Source: Marinobacter gudaonensis
Lineage (GTDB): Bacteria > Pseudomonadota > Gammaproteobacteria > Pseudomonadales > Oleiphilaceae
DNA length: 64,000 bases
NCBI RefSeq assembly: GCF_900115175.1
Contig: NZ_FOYV01000003.1
Location: 73,553-137,552 of the forward strand
Reading direction: 5' to 3'
Positions within the stretch are counted from its first letter, which is position 1; every line of letters starts with the position of its first letter. This document shows positions 16,734 through 26,236 of this stretch, in pieces. Made by a program: the position numbers and the translations under genes. A model generated the notes under the pieces. That model worked only from the letters and a program-made list of their open reading frames with translations, had not been told where the DNA came from and ran no database searches.

Positions 16734-17780
16734 ATGGAAGACAACCGCAAGAAAGCATTGAGCGCAGCACTTGGGCAGATCGAGCGCCAGTTTGGCAAGG
16801 GCGCGGTCATGAAAATGGGCGATCAGCCCCGTGAAGCCATTCCTGCGGTGTCCACCGGTTCTCTTGGCCTGGATGTGGCCCTGGGTATTGGCGGGCTTCC
16901 CTACGGCCGGATCTGTGAGATCTACGGCCCGGAAAGCTCCGGTAAAACCACATTGACCCTGCAGGTCATCGCCGAGGCCCAGAAGGCGGGCAAAACCTGT
17001 GCCTTCGTGGATGCCGAGCACGCGCTTGACCCGGTCTACGCCGAGAAACTGGGCGTGAACGTGGATGAGCTGCTGGTGTCCCAGCCGGATACCGGTGAGC
17101 AGGCACTGGAAATTGCCGACATGCTGGTACGCTCAAACGCCGTCGATGTCATCATCGTGGACTCGGTGGCGGCCCTGACCCCGAAAGCGGAAATCGAGGG
17201 CGAAATGGGCGACAGCCACGTAGGCCTGCAGGCGCGGCTGATGTCCCAGGCCCTGCGGAAACTGACTGGTAACGTCAAGCACGCCAACTGCCTGATGATC
17301 TTCATCAACCAGATCCGGATGAAGATCGGCGTGATGTTCGGCAGCCCGGAAACCACCACCGGCGGTAACGCCCTGAAGTTCTATTCCTCCGTGCGCCTCG
17401 ATATCCGCCGCATTGGCTCGGTGAAGGAAGGCGACGAAGTGGTCGGCAACGAGACCCGGGTCAAGGTGGTCAAGAACAAGGTATCACCGCCGTTCAAGCA
17501 GGCGGAATTCCAGATCATGTACGGCAAGGGCATCTACCACATGGCCGAGGTGCTCGATATGGGCGTCAAGGAAGGTTTTGTGGACAAGTCCGGCGCCTGG
17601 TACGCCTACAACGGTGACAAGATCGGCCAGGGCAAGGCAAACGCCTGCAAGTTCCTTGAAGAGAACCTCGACATCGCCAACGAGATCGAAGCCAAGGTTC
17701 GTGACAAGCTGATGCCCAAGCCGACCGCCAAAAAAGAGGCGGAAGAGGCGCCGGCGGAAGCCAACGGCGAGCTGCTCTAA
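16734..17780 (+). CDS. recA: Recombinase RecA
   Basis: 348 residues, normal RecA length. Walker [10 protein letters not shown] begins at residue 66, with the catalytic Glu region in [10 protein letters not shown], Walker [13 protein letters not shown], loop L1 [21 protein letters not shown] and loop L2 [28 protein letters not shown]. The C-terminal tail is acidic ([16 protein letters not shown]). It forms ATP-dependent filaments on single-stranded DNA for recombination and for LexA cleavage. A perfect LexA box lies upstream. No recX follows, unlike in Pseudomonas; a convergent small gene and two hairpins lie after the stop instead. Confidence 0.99.
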   Translation: MEDNRKKALSAALGQIERQFGKGAVMKMGDQPREAIPAVSTGSLGLDVALGIGGLPYGRICEIYGPESSGKTTLTLQVIAEAQKAGKTCAFVDAEHALDPVYAEKLGVNVDELLVSQPDTGEQALEIADMLVRSNAVDVIIVDSVAALTPKAEIEGEMGDSHVGLQARLMSQALRKLTGNVKHANCLMIFINQIRMKIGVMFGSPETTTGGNALKFYSSVRLDIRRIGSVKEGDEVVGNETRVKVVKNKVSPPFKQAEFQIMYGKGIYHMAEVLDMGVKEGFVDKSGAWYAYNGDKIGQGKANACKFLEENLDIANEIEAKVRDKLMPKPTAKKEAEEAPAEANGELL

Positions 17781-18055
17781 CATCTCCCGGTGGGCAGGCG
17801 GTGCGCTGGCAGGGTGAGATTCCACCCAGACTGCCCATCGCTGGCCCCGCGTCGGCTGTCGCTGTTGCCTCTGTTCACCGAGAACAGAGGCGCTTCAAGC
17901 GCCTTTCGGAAATGCCCTGGCTCGGCGCCGATGTCTTCTTCCAATCGCCTGAGATAGTCTGCACCTCCGGCTTGTGCAAGCTGATTCCTGATCCAGTGTC
18001 GATGTTGCAGTCGACGGACAAATTTCCGGAATGATCTGAAGTGGATTTGGCGCAT
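17777..18055 (-). CDS. Small basic protein with weak DUF1127 resemblance
   Basis: 92 residues from ATG at 18055, chosen because a strong Shine-Dalgarno (GGGAGGA) lies just upstream; an in-frame start at 18097 lacks this. Residues 1-55 are basic and helical ([20 protein letters not shown], then [20 protein letters not shown]) and recall the arginine-rich DUF1127 fold with its 'DIG' motif. The last 35 residues look unconserved and overlap both the recA stop codon and two strong hairpins. Either the protein has an extended tail or the true gene is shorter. DUF1127 proteins in other bacteria affect RNA turnover and phosphate or carbon metabolism; no role is claimed here. Confidence 0.5.
   Translation of the reverse strand: MRQIHFRSFRKFVRRLQHRHWIRNQLAQAGGADYLRRLEEDIGAEPGHFRKALEAPLFSVNRGNSDSRRGASDGQSGWNLTLPAHRLPTGRC
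17867..17906. terminator. Two overlapping hairpins after recA
   Basis: GCCTCTGTTC (17867-17876) and GAACAGAGGC (17882-17891) form a perfect 10-bp stem. GGCGCTT (17889-17895) and AAGCGCC (17897-17903) form a second perfect 7-bp stem followed by TTT, as in a plus-strand terminator. The stems share three bases (17889-17891), so both cannot form completely at once. The second probably ends recA transcripts. Confidence 0.55.
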
Positions 18056-18245
18056 GAGTTCGTCCTCCCTGTTGCTGTTTGTCCATACTAGGCTCATGGC
18101 TTGCCCGGGTATCGAGTCAGATCCTTGGTTTCATTCCGGTACAGATAGCCAGGATTGCAGGTCTGTACTGCTCGAAATTTGATCATCTGTGCTCTTTGGC
18201 CCGGTGGTGGCCGGTTAACGGCAATTCCGAAACCGGAGACTTGTT

Positions 18246-18716
18246 ATGGAAGCGCAAAAAAAGCTGCTGGTGGTTGCCCATGTACCTTCCCCGAACACCC
18301 TGAAACTCAGGCAGGCGGTGGTGGACGGCGCTCGCCACGAAGACATTGAAAACGTTGAGGTGCGGGTTCTGGCACCACTGGAGGCTGGGCCGGAGGATGT
18401 GATGGCGTGCGATGCCATTATTCTGGGTACCACCGAGAACCTTGGCTACATGAGCGGAGCGCTCAAGGACTTTTTCGATCGGAGCTATTATCCCTGCCTG
18501 GAAAAGACCGAGGGCTTGCCGTTTGCCTGTTACATACGCGCTGGTCATGACGGCACCGGTACCCGCAGGGCCATCGAGAGCATCACCACCGGGCTGCGCT
18601 GGAAGCGAATTCAGGAGCCACTGATCTGTCGCGGTGACTACCGTGATGAATTTGAAGAGCAGTGCCGGGAGTTGGGATTGTACGTGGCGGCCAGCCTGGA
18701 CGCCGGGCTGATCTGA
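18246..18716 (+). CDS. Flavodoxin-like family protein
   Basis: 156 residues with a flavodoxin-like fold. The N-terminal KKLLVVAHVPSPNTLKLRQA replaces the usual phosphate-binding TxTGxT loop with a shorter serine/asparagine loop, as in NAD(P)H-dependent FMN reductase-type members. ACDAIILGTTENLGYMSGALKDFFDR near residues 55-80 and FACYIRAGHDGTGTRRAIES near 95-115 are the isoalloxazine-side loops. It probably binds FMN and acts as a small oxidoreductase or electron carrier in the cytoplasm; the partner is unknown. It stands alone, convergent with the PilZ gene. Confidence 0.85.
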   Translation: MEAQKKLLVVAHVPSPNTLKLRQAVVDGARHEDIENVEVRVLAPLEAGPEDVMACDAIILGTTENLGYMSGALKDFFDRSYYPCLEKTEGLPFACYIRAGHDGTGTRRAIESITTGLRWKRIQEPLICRGDYRDEFEEQCRELGLYVAASLDAGLI

Positions 18717-18734
18717 GTCGCTGTTTAGTGCGCC

Positions 18735-19112
18735 TCAGCTCGCGAAGCGGTTATAGAATCCTTCAATCCGTGACAGGGCGTTGTCGACGGTACGGGAATA
18801 CCCTTTCGGATCCTGGCAATAGCTGAACTGGACGCTGACCCGGTAGCCGGTCTGGTAGGGCTGGCAGTCCACGACCCGGGCACCGACCCGCGACTCGCTG
18901 ATGTATTTGCCGTCGAAGTCCAGGAACAACCTGGCGCCCCGCTCCACCGGGCGGGGGCAGAGGACGGCCATTCCATAACGATTCAGATCCAGGCAGGTTA
19001 CCGGTGTGGCGTGCTTGCCCCGGCCGAAAAAACCACGTTCACGAAGGCGAACCTTCAGGCAGGCGGCGGGGTAGCGGTCCTTGATTCTGCGGTCGGCGGA
19101 ATCACTGGTCAT
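18735..19112 (-). CDS. PilZ domain protein (putative c-di-GMP receptor)
   Basis: 125 residues, a single PilZ domain. The N-terminal DRRIKDRYPA fits the RxxxR motif that clamps cyclic di-GMP, and LDLNRYGMAV fits the D/NxSxxG motif, although Ser is replaced by Arg here, which could lower affinity. GARVVDCQPYQTGYRVSVQF is the C-terminal beta strand region. Such proteins couple c-di-GMP level to motility, adhesion or polysaccharide production. No partner gene is adjacent. The gene is divergent from the Lon-like protease across about 220 bp in which no clear operator was found. Confidence 0.82.
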   Translation of the reverse strand: MTSDSADRRIKDRYPAACLKVRLRERGFFGRGKHATPVTCLDLNRYGMAVLCPRPVERGARLFLDFDGKYISESRVGARVVDCQPYQTGYRVSVQFSYCQDPKGYSRTVDNALSRIEGFYNRFAS

Positions 19113-19331
19113 ACGCGGGCATCCGTTGCGTGCATCGTATTTTTGTTGTCGGGAGACGAAGTGTAGTCAAGGCACTCCTGGTTGAAAAATGAACGGCCGC
19201 AGAAGTGTGAACCACCTAACATATTTCCTGTGACAGCCAAGACTCCGCGAAATCTTTTCGGCGAACGCGACAGGGCCGGCTCCAGAAACTACAATGACCG
19301 GCCAATGTGTTAACCGCTACAGGAACCAATC

Positions 19332-21740
19332 TTGAAGTCACTGCCTCTGCATCAGCTCTACAAAGCCTGTGTCCTCAAGGACCTGCCGTTCAAAACCACC
19401 CGACAACTGGAACCCTTGGCCGAAATCGTTGGCCAGAATCGCGCCCAGGAAGCGGTGCGTTTTGCCCTGGCGATGCCCCATGGTGGATATAACGTGTATG
19501 CAGTGGGCCGGAACGGCCTTGGCAAGCGCACCATGATGCTCCGGTACCTGGAGCATCACGTGGATACTGATCAGCAAAGCCATGACTGGTGCTACGTGGC
19601 CAATTTTGAGGAGCCGCGCATTCCCAGGCTTCTGCAGTTGCCCGCGGGCAAGGGGACCGAGCTCAAACAGGACATGGAAAAGCTGATGAGTCGCCTGGTG
19701 AAGGTGGTTCCCCAGACTTTCGATAGCGACAGCTTCCTCGAGCGCTCGGAGCAGCTCAAGAACGAGTACGGCAAGAAGCAGGAAGATGAGCTGGAGAAAG
19801 TGGCGGCGCAGGCCAGGCGCAAGAAAGTGAGCCTGACCGTGACCACACCCGGCGGTTACCGACTGGTGGCCATGAACGGTGATGAACCGCATACCGCCGA
19901 GTCCTTCCAGGCGCTGTCCGAGGAGCAACGGGACAAGTTCGAGGACTCTATCAACAAGCTCGAGAAAAAGCTCCGGCAGGCCCTCCGGAAACTGGCGGAC
20001 TGGGAGCAGGAGTACGCGGAGAAGCAGCAGGCATTGAACCAGGAAACCCTGGAGAGCATCTCGGGCCACCAGATTGACGAGTTGATCGAGAAGTACCGGG
20101 ATCTGCCGGACGTGGTGGCTTACTTCGAGGCAGTCCGGGCGGATATGGTAGAGAACCTGGATATCTTCCTGGATGACAACGAGGAGCAGGCGGCGATTGC
20201 CTACGCCTCCCTCGACAAGAAGATGCCAAGGCGCTATCTGGTTAACGTGCTGGTGCACCAGAAAACCAACGAGGTGCCGGTGGTGGTGGAAGACAACCCC
20301 ACCTACCACAACCTGTTTGGCTATGTGGAAAACGTGACCTACAAGGGCACGGTGTTCACTGATTTCTCCCTGATTCGACCCGGCAGCCTGCATAGGGCCA
20401 ATGGCGGTTATCTGCTGATGGATGCGATCAAGGTGCTGGAGCAACCCTTTGTCTGGGACGGTCTGAAGCGGGCGCTGCGCTCCCGATCCATACAGATCAA
20501 CTCCCTGGAGCGGGAAATGACCCTGTCCGGAACCATTTCCATTGAACCGGAATCGGTGCCGCTGGATGTCAAGATTGTTCTTTTTGGCGATCGCGAAACC
20601 TGGATGCTGCTGCAGGAATACGATTCCGAGTTCGCCGAGCTGTTTCGGGTAACGGCCGATTTTGAAAATGAAATGTACCGGTCCGACGACAGCCAGCTGC
20701 TGTACGCGAAGTTTATTGCCAGCCTGGTGAGTGAGAAAAAACTGCTGCACTGCTCCAACAAGGCAGTGGCTCGTGTCATCGAGCACAGTGCCCGTATGGC
20801 TGAGCATCAGGACAGGCTCTCGTTGCATGCGGCAGACATCGCCAATCTGCTTCGGGAATCGGATTTCTGGGCGAGACAGGCCGGCGCCAAGTTGATCCAG
20901 GACACCCACGTTGAGCGGGCTCTGGAGAGTGCCCGGTACCGTAGCAGCCGAATTCGCGACCAGTTCTATAACTCCATCCGTGACGGCTCGACGCTCGTAT
21001 CTACCACTGGCAAGTGCATCGGGCAGGTCAACGCGCTCTCCGTATTGTCCACCGGTGGCTTTGAATTCGGCCTTTCCAACCGGGTGACGGCCACCTGCTA
21101 TTATGGAGATGGCGCGGTGATGGATATCGAGCGGGATGTGAAGCTGGGCGGCAACCTGCATTCCAAGGGGATCATGATCCTCAGCTCCTGGTTGTCGTCG
21201 CATTTTGCGGTGACCGACCCCATGCACCTCTCGGCCAGCCTGACCTTCGAGCAGAACTATGGCGAGGTAGATGGTGACAGCGCCTCACTGGCAGAGCTGT
21301 GCGCGCTGATTTCCGCCCTCTCGGGCGTGCCTGTGCGACAGGATCTGGCGATTACCGGCTCGGTGAACCAGTTTGGTGAGGTTCAGCCCATCGGTGGCGT
21401 GAACGAGAAGGTAGAGGGCTTTTTCACCACCTGTCAGCTCAAGGGTGGGTTGTCCGGCACGCAGGGCGTGATTGTCCCGACCACCAACGTGCAGAACCTG
21501 ATGCTCGACAGCGAGGTTGTTCAGGCGGTACGGGAGGGTCGCTTTGCGGTCTATGCAGTGTCCCGGGTTGAAGAGGCTGTCACCCTGTTGCTTGGCAAGC
21601 CTGCGGGCAAGGCCGATGACAAAGGCAGGTACCCCAAGCAGAGCGTTTTTGGCATTATCCAGCAACGACTTGAAAAAATGCGGGAACACGAGCGTCAGGA
21701 ACACGCCCGTGATGACCATAAAGACCCGTCAATTCACTGA
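19332..21740 (+). CDS. Lon-like ATP-dependent protease (S16, LonH/YcbZ type)
   Basis: 802 residues, starting at TTG with AGGAA upstream. Walker A-like GRNGLGKRT lies near residues 57-65 and GGYLLMD looks like Walker B. A long coiled-coil insertion (about 110-260) precedes the ATPase core. The C-terminal protease domain has Ser650 in GDSASLAEL and Lys693 in GGVNEKVEGFF, a spacing of 43 residues, the same as in E. coli Lon, so the Ser-Lys dyad is intact. The family differs from classical Lon by lacking the N-terminal Lon domain. It probably degrades specific or damaged proteins in the cytoplasm. The response regulator gene starts 40 bp downstream. Confidence 0.9.
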   Translation: MKSLPLHQLYKACVLKDLPFKTTRQLEPLAEIVGQNRAQEAVRFALAMPHGGYNVYAVGRNGLGKRTMMLRYLEHHVDTDQQSHDWCYVANFEEPRIPRLLQLPAGKGTELKQDMEKLMSRLVKVVPQTFDSDSFLERSEQLKNEYGKKQEDELEKVAAQARRKKVSLTVTTPGGYRLVAMNGDEPHTAESFQALSEEQRDKFEDSINKLEKKLRQALRKLADWEQEYAEKQQALNQETLESISGHQIDELIEKYRDLPDVVAYFEAVRADMVENLDIFLDDNEEQAAIAYASLDKKMPRRYLVNVLVHQKTNEVPVVVEDNPTYHNLFGYVENVTYKGTVFTDFSLIRPGSLHRANGGYLLMDAIKVLEQPFVWDGLKRALRSRSIQINSLEREMTLSGTISIEPESVPLDVKIVLFGDRETWMLLQEYDSEFAELFRVTADFENEMYRSDDSQLLYAKFIASLVSEKKLLHCSNKAVARVIEHSARMAEHQDRLSLHAADIANLLRESDFWARQAGAKLIQDTHVERALESARYRSSRIRDQFYNSIRDGSTLVSTTGKCIGQVNALSVLSTGGFEFGLSNRVTATCYYGDGAVMDIERDVKLGGNLHSKGIMILSSWLSSHFAVTDPMHLSASLTFEQNYGEVDGDSASLAELCALISALSGVPVRQDLAITGSVNQFGEVQPIGGVNEKVEGFFTTCQLKGGLSGTQGVIVPTTNVQNLMLDSEVVQAVREGRFAVYAVSRVEEAVTLLLGKPAGKADDKGRYPKQSVFGIIQQRLEKMREHERQEHARDDHKDPSIH

Positions 21741-21780
21741 CCGGCGACGAACAAGAAAACGGACAGGAGAGAACACATCC

Positions 21781-22407
21781 ATGACTGACATCCAGCAAAC
21801 CGTATTCGTGGTAGAGGACGACGAAGCAGTCCGCGATTCCCTGGAGCTGCTGCTGAAATCCGATGGCAAGCCGGTCAAGACCTATGAGAGTGCCACTGCT
21901 TTCCTGAAGGACTATTCCGACAAGATGGCCGGCTGCATTGTGCTGGATATCCGTATGCCGGGTATGGACGGCATGGAGCTGCAGAAAAAGCTCAACGAAA
22001 AGCACTCGATTCTGCCGATCATCTTTGTGACCGGGCACGGCGATGTGCCCATGGCGGTTGATGCCATGAAGGAAGGCGCAGTGGACTTCATCCAGAAGCC
22101 CTACCGCGAGGAGGCGCTGCTGGAGAAGATCGAGGCGGCCCTGAAACAGGACCTGGACCAGCGTAAGTCGCTGGATGAGAAACAGGAGATCATCCGTCGC
22201 ATCAAGAGCCTGACCCCCCGTGAACACGAGATTATGGACCGGATGATTGCCGGCCAGGCCAACAAGGTGATTGCCATTGAGCTCGAGATCAGTCAGCGGA
22301 CGGTAGAAATTCACCGCTCCCGCGTCATGCACAAAATGGGAACCCATTCCCTCGCACATCTCGTCCGTATGGTCCTGTCCGTAAAGGACCTTATCGACGC
22401 ACGGTGA
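21781..22407 (+). CDS. FixJ-type response regulator
   Basis: 208 residues from ATG at 21781, preceded by GGAGAG. The receiver domain has VVEDDE near 10-15, phosphoacceptor Asp56 in CIVLDIRMPGMDG and Lys in FIQKPYREEALL. The C-terminal LuxR helix-turn-helix is LTPREHEIMDRMIAGQANKV, then ELEISQRTVEIHRSRVM. It resembles FixJ and the response regulator at 4819-5502. The next gene, 45 bp on, is a kinase with its own receiver, so these two are the natural partners. The target genes are unknown. Confidence 0.93.
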   Translation: MTDIQQTVFVVEDDEAVRDSLELLLKSDGKPVKTYESATAFLKDYSDKMAGCIVLDIRMPGMDGMELQKKLNEKHSILPIIFVTGHGDVPMAVDAMKEGAVDFIQKPYREEALLEKIEAALKQDLDQRKSLDEKQEIIRRIKSLTPREHEIMDRMIAGQANKVIAIELEISQRTVEIHRSRVMHKMGTHSLAHLVRMVLSVKDLIDAR

Positions 22408-22452
22408 TCCCGGCGCCATCATACGGTTACTTTTCTAACCGGTCCGACAACT

Positions 22453-24030
22453 ATGACTGAAGCTGTCAGCGAGAACTCGGAGGTGACGGTTCTGCTCGTG
22501 GACGATAATCCGCAGAACCTCAAAGTCCTCTATGAGACCCTGAAAGACAAAGGCTACCGACTGCTCATTGCCAACGAGGGTGATAAAGCCCTCGACCTTG
22601 CACACCGTCACCAGCCAGAGGTGATTCTCCTCGACATCATGATGCCGGAAATGGACGGTTACGAAGTCTGCCAGCGGCTCAAGACCGATCCCCAGACCGC
22701 TGACTGCGCCGTGGTTTTCCTGTCTGCCCTCGACGACCTGCAGGCGAAGGTCAAGGGTTTTTCCCTGGGCGGCGCCGACTATATTTCAAAGCCGTTCCAG
22801 TCTCAGGAAGTGATTGCCCGGGTGAAAACCCACGCCAGCGTCATTCGTCTCGAGCGGCAACTGCAGGCGCGCAATCGTGAGCTGCAGAGCGACCAGACCC
22901 GCATTCTCAATTCCATCAGCGAAGGCATATACGGCCTGGATGAGAATGGCATCATCGAGTTCGCCAATCCGGCCGCGGCCGCCATTGTTGGTTGCCCGGT
23001 TGACGAGCTGATCGGCCGCAATTTTTTTGAAACTCACTTTGCCACCTCTGCCGCCTGCCCGGACAGTCTGCCTGTTCGGGCTACCTGCCAGCAGGGTGTG
23101 GCGGAGAGCCAGAGGGACATCCGGATGCTGCGTGCCGACGGCACCGGGTTTCCCGCCGAATATCGCTCCACGCCAAAGCTGGATGCCGATGAACTCCATG
23201 GCGCCGTTGTGGTCTTCCGGGACATTACCGCGGAGCTGGACAGCGAGCAGGCCCTAGAAGAGGCCAGGCAACTGGTGCAGGAGCAACGGGACCAGCTAGC
23301 CCACACCTCGCGCCTGACCACCATGGGAGAGATGGCCGCCGGCGTCGCCCACGAGGTGAATCAGCCGCTCACGGCCATAACCAACTACGCCCGGGTGGCG
23401 AAGCGGATGATGGCCAAGGAAAGCCCCGATATGGATCTGCTTCGGGAGACCCTGGACAAGATCGAGGCCCAGTCCCACCGGGCCAGCGAGATCATTCGCC
23501 GGATCCGCCGGTTCATGAAGAAACCGGCCACCGGCAAGGAAGTGCTGTCGGTTTCGGCATTGCTGGAGGATACCCGCCAGTTTGCCGAGGTGGATATGCG
23601 CAACAACAAGGGCGCTATCTCTCTTGAGGTGCCCGAAGATATGCCGGAGGTGCTTGCGGATCCCATCCAGGTTCAGCAGGTGGCCCTCAACCTGATCCGC
23701 AACGCCCTGGAAGCGACCAGCAGTATTGACTCAGACGCGCCCGTGGAGGTCAGTGCCCGGGTTCAGGAGGGTACCTGTGTGCGTATCCAGGTTCGGGATC
23801 ACGGGATGGGACTGTCTCCCGACGCTGAGGAAAAGCTGTTTTTGCCGTTTTTCACCACCAAGGACGAGGGCATGGGCATCGGGCTTTCAACCTGTCGCTC
23901 CCTCATTCAGGCTCAGGGTGGTGATATCGGGTTTGAGCGCCCCGAAGACGGCGGCGCCTGCTTCTATTTCACCCTGCCGGTAGCCGGGGCGGAGGGTTCG
24001 CCCTGCGCACCGGAGGATTCGGCCTCCTAG
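22453..24030 (+). CDS. Hybrid sensor kinase: receiver-PAS-HisKA-HATPase
   Basis: 525 residues with reversed order: an N-terminal receiver (VLLVDDNPQN; phosphoacceptor Asp61 in ILLDIMMPEMDG; Lys in ISKPFQ) comes first. A short coiled coil and a PAS domain (ILNSISEGIYGLDENGIIEF) follow, then HisKA with His300 in GVAHEVNQPLTA and HATPase with NLIRNALEAT, DHGMGLS and GMGIGLSTCRS. It has no membrane segment. The N-terminal receiver suggests that the kinase itself takes phosphoryl input from another kinase. It lies downstream of a FixJ-type regulator and probably phosphorylates it. Confidence 0.92.
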   Translation: MTEAVSENSEVTVLLVDDNPQNLKVLYETLKDKGYRLLIANEGDKALDLAHRHQPEVILLDIMMPEMDGYEVCQRLKTDPQTADCAVVFLSALDDLQAKVKGFSLGGADYISKPFQSQEVIARVKTHASVIRLERQLQARNRELQSDQTRILNSISEGIYGLDENGIIEFANPAAAAIVGCPVDELIGRNFFETHFATSAACPDSLPVRATCQQGVAESQRDIRMLRADGTGFPAEYRSTPKLDADELHGAVVVFRDITAELDSEQALEEARQLVQEQRDQLAHTSRLTTMGEMAAGVAHEVNQPLTAITNYARVAKRMMAKESPDMDLLRETLDKIEAQSHRASEIIRRIRRFMKKPATGKEVLSVSALLEDTRQFAEVDMRNNKGAISLEVPEDMPEVLADPIQVQQVALNLIRNALEATSSIDSDAPVEVSARVQEGTCVRIQVRDHGMGLSPDAEEKLFLPFFTTKDEGMGIGLSTCRSLIQAQGGDIGFERPEDGGACFYFTLPVAGAEGSPCAPEDSAS

Positions 24031-24902
24031 AGCCAGTCGATGCGCCCGGTAAGATGCGGCGCATCGCCCTTGCCATTCAACACCTGATAGTCCCAGCCGC
24101 TGTTGCCGCTTCGCCAGTTCAACTGGGCCGTGCCCGGCAAAAACAGCGGCTTCTTGAACTGACAGCTCACACTCAGGGCCCCCGGTTTCCAGCCGGACTG
24201 CTGCTCCAGTAGCGCCAGGGCGTGGGCCTTGGTCCACATGCCGTGCGCGATAGCCCGCGGAAAGCCGAAGGCCCGTGCGCTCACGGCGTGCATGTGGATA
24301 GGATTGCTGTCGCCCGAAACCCGCGCATACTGGCGTCCGATGGACTCCGGCGCTTTCAGGTTCAGGGTATCCGGGAAGCGCTCCAGCTCTCTTGGCGGCT
24401 TGCTGCCAACGGATTGGCCGTTGCCACTGGCCTGCCGGAAGAGGGTGGTGCTTGCTTCTTCCCAGATCAGCTGGCCGGCCGAGTGAGCCTGCGTGATCAG
24501 GTCGAATTCAATTCCCCGTGAAGTCTTTGCGGTGTTCCCCAGCGCAACGCTCAGGTCGAGCGTTTCCCCGTGTCCGATCGGCCGGTGCTGGGTGATGGTG
24601 TTGCGCAGGTGCACCAGCCCCAGCAGGGGCAGCGGGAATCGGTCATCCGTCAGCAGCTTCAGATGCAGGGGAAAGGCAAGAATATGGGGCCAGGTCACAG
24701 GCACGTGGTGATGGCTGGCAAAGCCGCAGACCTGTTGGTACTTGCGGAGTTTGTCGGTGGCGGTAGCCACGCCAACCAAACGGGCGGAGAGCTCAGGAAT
24801 GACGATGGAATCTCCCGAATGCTTCTTTTTGGGGAGCAGAGCCTTGCCGTAGAGAGGCAGCAAAGCCGGCGGCGTGCCGTGGTAGACAAGAGGCTCGGGC
24901 AT
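24027..24902 (-). CDS. MaoC-like acyl dehydratase
   Basis: 291 residues. The C-terminal half is a MaoC-like hot-dog domain with the hydratase 2 motif YARVSGDSNPIHMHAVSARAFGF (Asp and His catalytic) followed by PRAIAHGMWTKAHALALL. The N-terminal half looks like a degenerate second hot dog, as in two-domain (R)-enoyl-CoA hydratases. It probably hydrates or dehydrates enoyl/3-hydroxyacyl-CoA. AAGGAG lies upstream of the ATG. The 3' end overlaps the convergent kinase gene by 4 bp. Its neighbours further on (AraC regulators, FadH) also point to fatty acid metabolism. Confidence 0.85.
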   Translation of the reverse strand: MPEPLVYHGTPPALLPLYGKALLPKKKHSGDSIVIPELSARLVGVATATDKLRKYQQVCGFASHHHVPVTWPHILAFPLHLKLLTDDRFPLPLLGLVHLRNTITQHRPIGHGETLDLSVALGNTAKTSRGIEFDLITQAHSAGQLIWEEASTTLFRQASGNGQSVGSKPPRELERFPDTLNLKAPESIGRQYARVSGDSNPIHMHAVSARAFGFPRAIAHGMWTKAHALALLEQQSGWKPGALSVSCQFKKPLFLPGTAQLNWRSGNSGWDYQVLNGKGDAPHLTGRIDWL

Positions 24903-25168
24903 AGGTGACTCCTTGTGCGTCCTTTGGCGGGCCAGGCGGAACCAGGACGGGAGGTTCTGTCGCGCAGGTACCGCTTATTTTTACAATTTGGTACAACTCT
25001 CCGGTCGTGGCCTGATATGCTCTGATAACAGGCGAACGCCCGGGAGTGTGTATTCTATATACTCGATTAGTCTGGCAGAAACCGTCGGAAAGGGCATTGA
25101 CCTGGGGTCTCCCGGTGTTTGTCCAGCCGGTCAAGGTATCAGTTAACGAATAAGAAAAGCGGGATCTT

Positions 25169-26200
25169 ATGCAGGAACTTCGTGACGCGGGCGTGATGTT
25201 GCGCCTGATCTATGAGGCGATGAAGAAGCAGGGAGTTGATACGGACGCCATCTTCAGTCGCCTGGGGGTGGATGAGAACTACGTCTACACCGAGCAGCTG
25301 CGAACACCTCACAGCGCCCAAATGTATTTCTGGCAGGCCGTTGAGGAGGTGTCCGGAGATCCCGATGTCGGCCTTCATCTGGGACAGTTGCTGCCCGCCT
25401 ACAAGGGGCAGGTGCTCGAATACCTGTTCCTGAGCAGCCCGACTTTCGGCGAAGGGCTGCGCCGTGCACAGAACTACCAGCGGTTGCTCAGCGACGCCGC
25501 CAATACCGATTTCTTTATCGAGGGCGACGATGCCTGCATGGTGCTGGACGCCGCCTCCGATGACGTCCGCCGTCTCAAGCACTTTAATGAATGCTTCGTT
25601 CAGGGGCTGATTACCTTTTTCAAGTCCATTACCGACGGCAGTTTCTACCCCTCGCGCATAGAGTTCGAGCACGAGCGTGCAGAGGGTCAGGAGCATGTGC
25701 GGGAAGTCCTGGGCTGTGACGTAACCTTCGGCGCAGAGGAAAACCGGCTCTATTTCCCGGCCAAGTTGCTGTCGCACGCGTCGCCCCATGCCGAGCCCGA
25801 ACTGCTGGACCTGCATGAGCGTTTCGCCAGTGAGCAGGTGGCGCGCCTGGAGAAAAAGGACATCGTCGGGCAGGTTGAGCGAATTGTCGCCGAACTGCTC
25901 GATAGTGGCGAAGTCACCCTCGATGCGGTGGCAGAGCGGCTGGGTATCAAGGCCCGGACCCTGCGCACCCGCCTTACCGAAGCAGAAACCAGTTTCAACC
26001 AGGTTCTGGCCGATTTCCGTTACCGTCTCGCCCGTCAGCTGCTGGCCACGACCGACGAGTCTATTGACGAGATCGTCTACCTGACCGGCTTCTCAGAGCC
26101 CAGCACCTTCTACCGGGCGTTCAAGCGCTGGTCCGGCATGACCCCGATCGAATATCGCAAAACCGCACAGGGTAAGGATGCGATGGTCGATGCCATGTAA
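25169..26200 (+). CDS. AraC-family regulator (OruR/ArgR-like, arabinose-binding-like N-terminus)
   Basis: 343 residues. The N-terminal 200 residues resemble the Arabinose_bd domain of Pseudomonas-type AraC regulators (HSAQMYFWQAVEEVSGDPDVGLHLG). The C-terminal double helix-turn-helix is clear: LDAVAERLGIKARTLRTRL, then VLADFRYRLARQLLATTDES and EIVYLTGFSEPSTFYRAFKRW near residues 250-330. It is divergent from the MaoC-like gene across 266 bp and probably controls it or itself; the inducer is unknown. No clear repeated operator was found in that gap. It is followed by the promoter of tRNA-Asp. Confidence 0.9.
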   Translation: MQELRDAGVMLRLIYEAMKKQGVDTDAIFSRLGVDENYVYTEQLRTPHSAQMYFWQAVEEVSGDPDVGLHLGQLLPAYKGQVLEYLFLSSPTFGEGLRRAQNYQRLLSDAANTDFFIEGDDACMVLDAASDDVRRLKHFNECFVQGLITFFKSITDGSFYPSRIEFEHERAEGQEHVREVLGCDVTFGAEENRLYFPAKLLSHASPHAEPELLDLHERFASEQVARLEKKDIVGQVERIVAELLDSGEVTLDAVAERLGIKARTLRTRLTEAETSFNQVLADFRYRLARQLLATTDESIDEIVYLTGFSEPSTFYRAFKRWSGMTPIEYRKTAQGKDAMVDAM

Positions 26201-26236
26201 CGGCTGGCCATCCGCCAACTTTTTTCAGAAAAAACG

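Noticed and set aside
17871..17887. CTGT...ACAG resembling a second LexA box after recA
   Set aside because: The spacer is 9 bp instead of 8 and the site is simply part of the perfect hairpin stem at 17867-17891.
19338..21227. 629-codon minus-strand frame opposite the Lon-like protease
   Set aside because: The plus strand has the Ser-Lys dyad and Walker motifs; the antisense frame is a shadow without recognisable domains.
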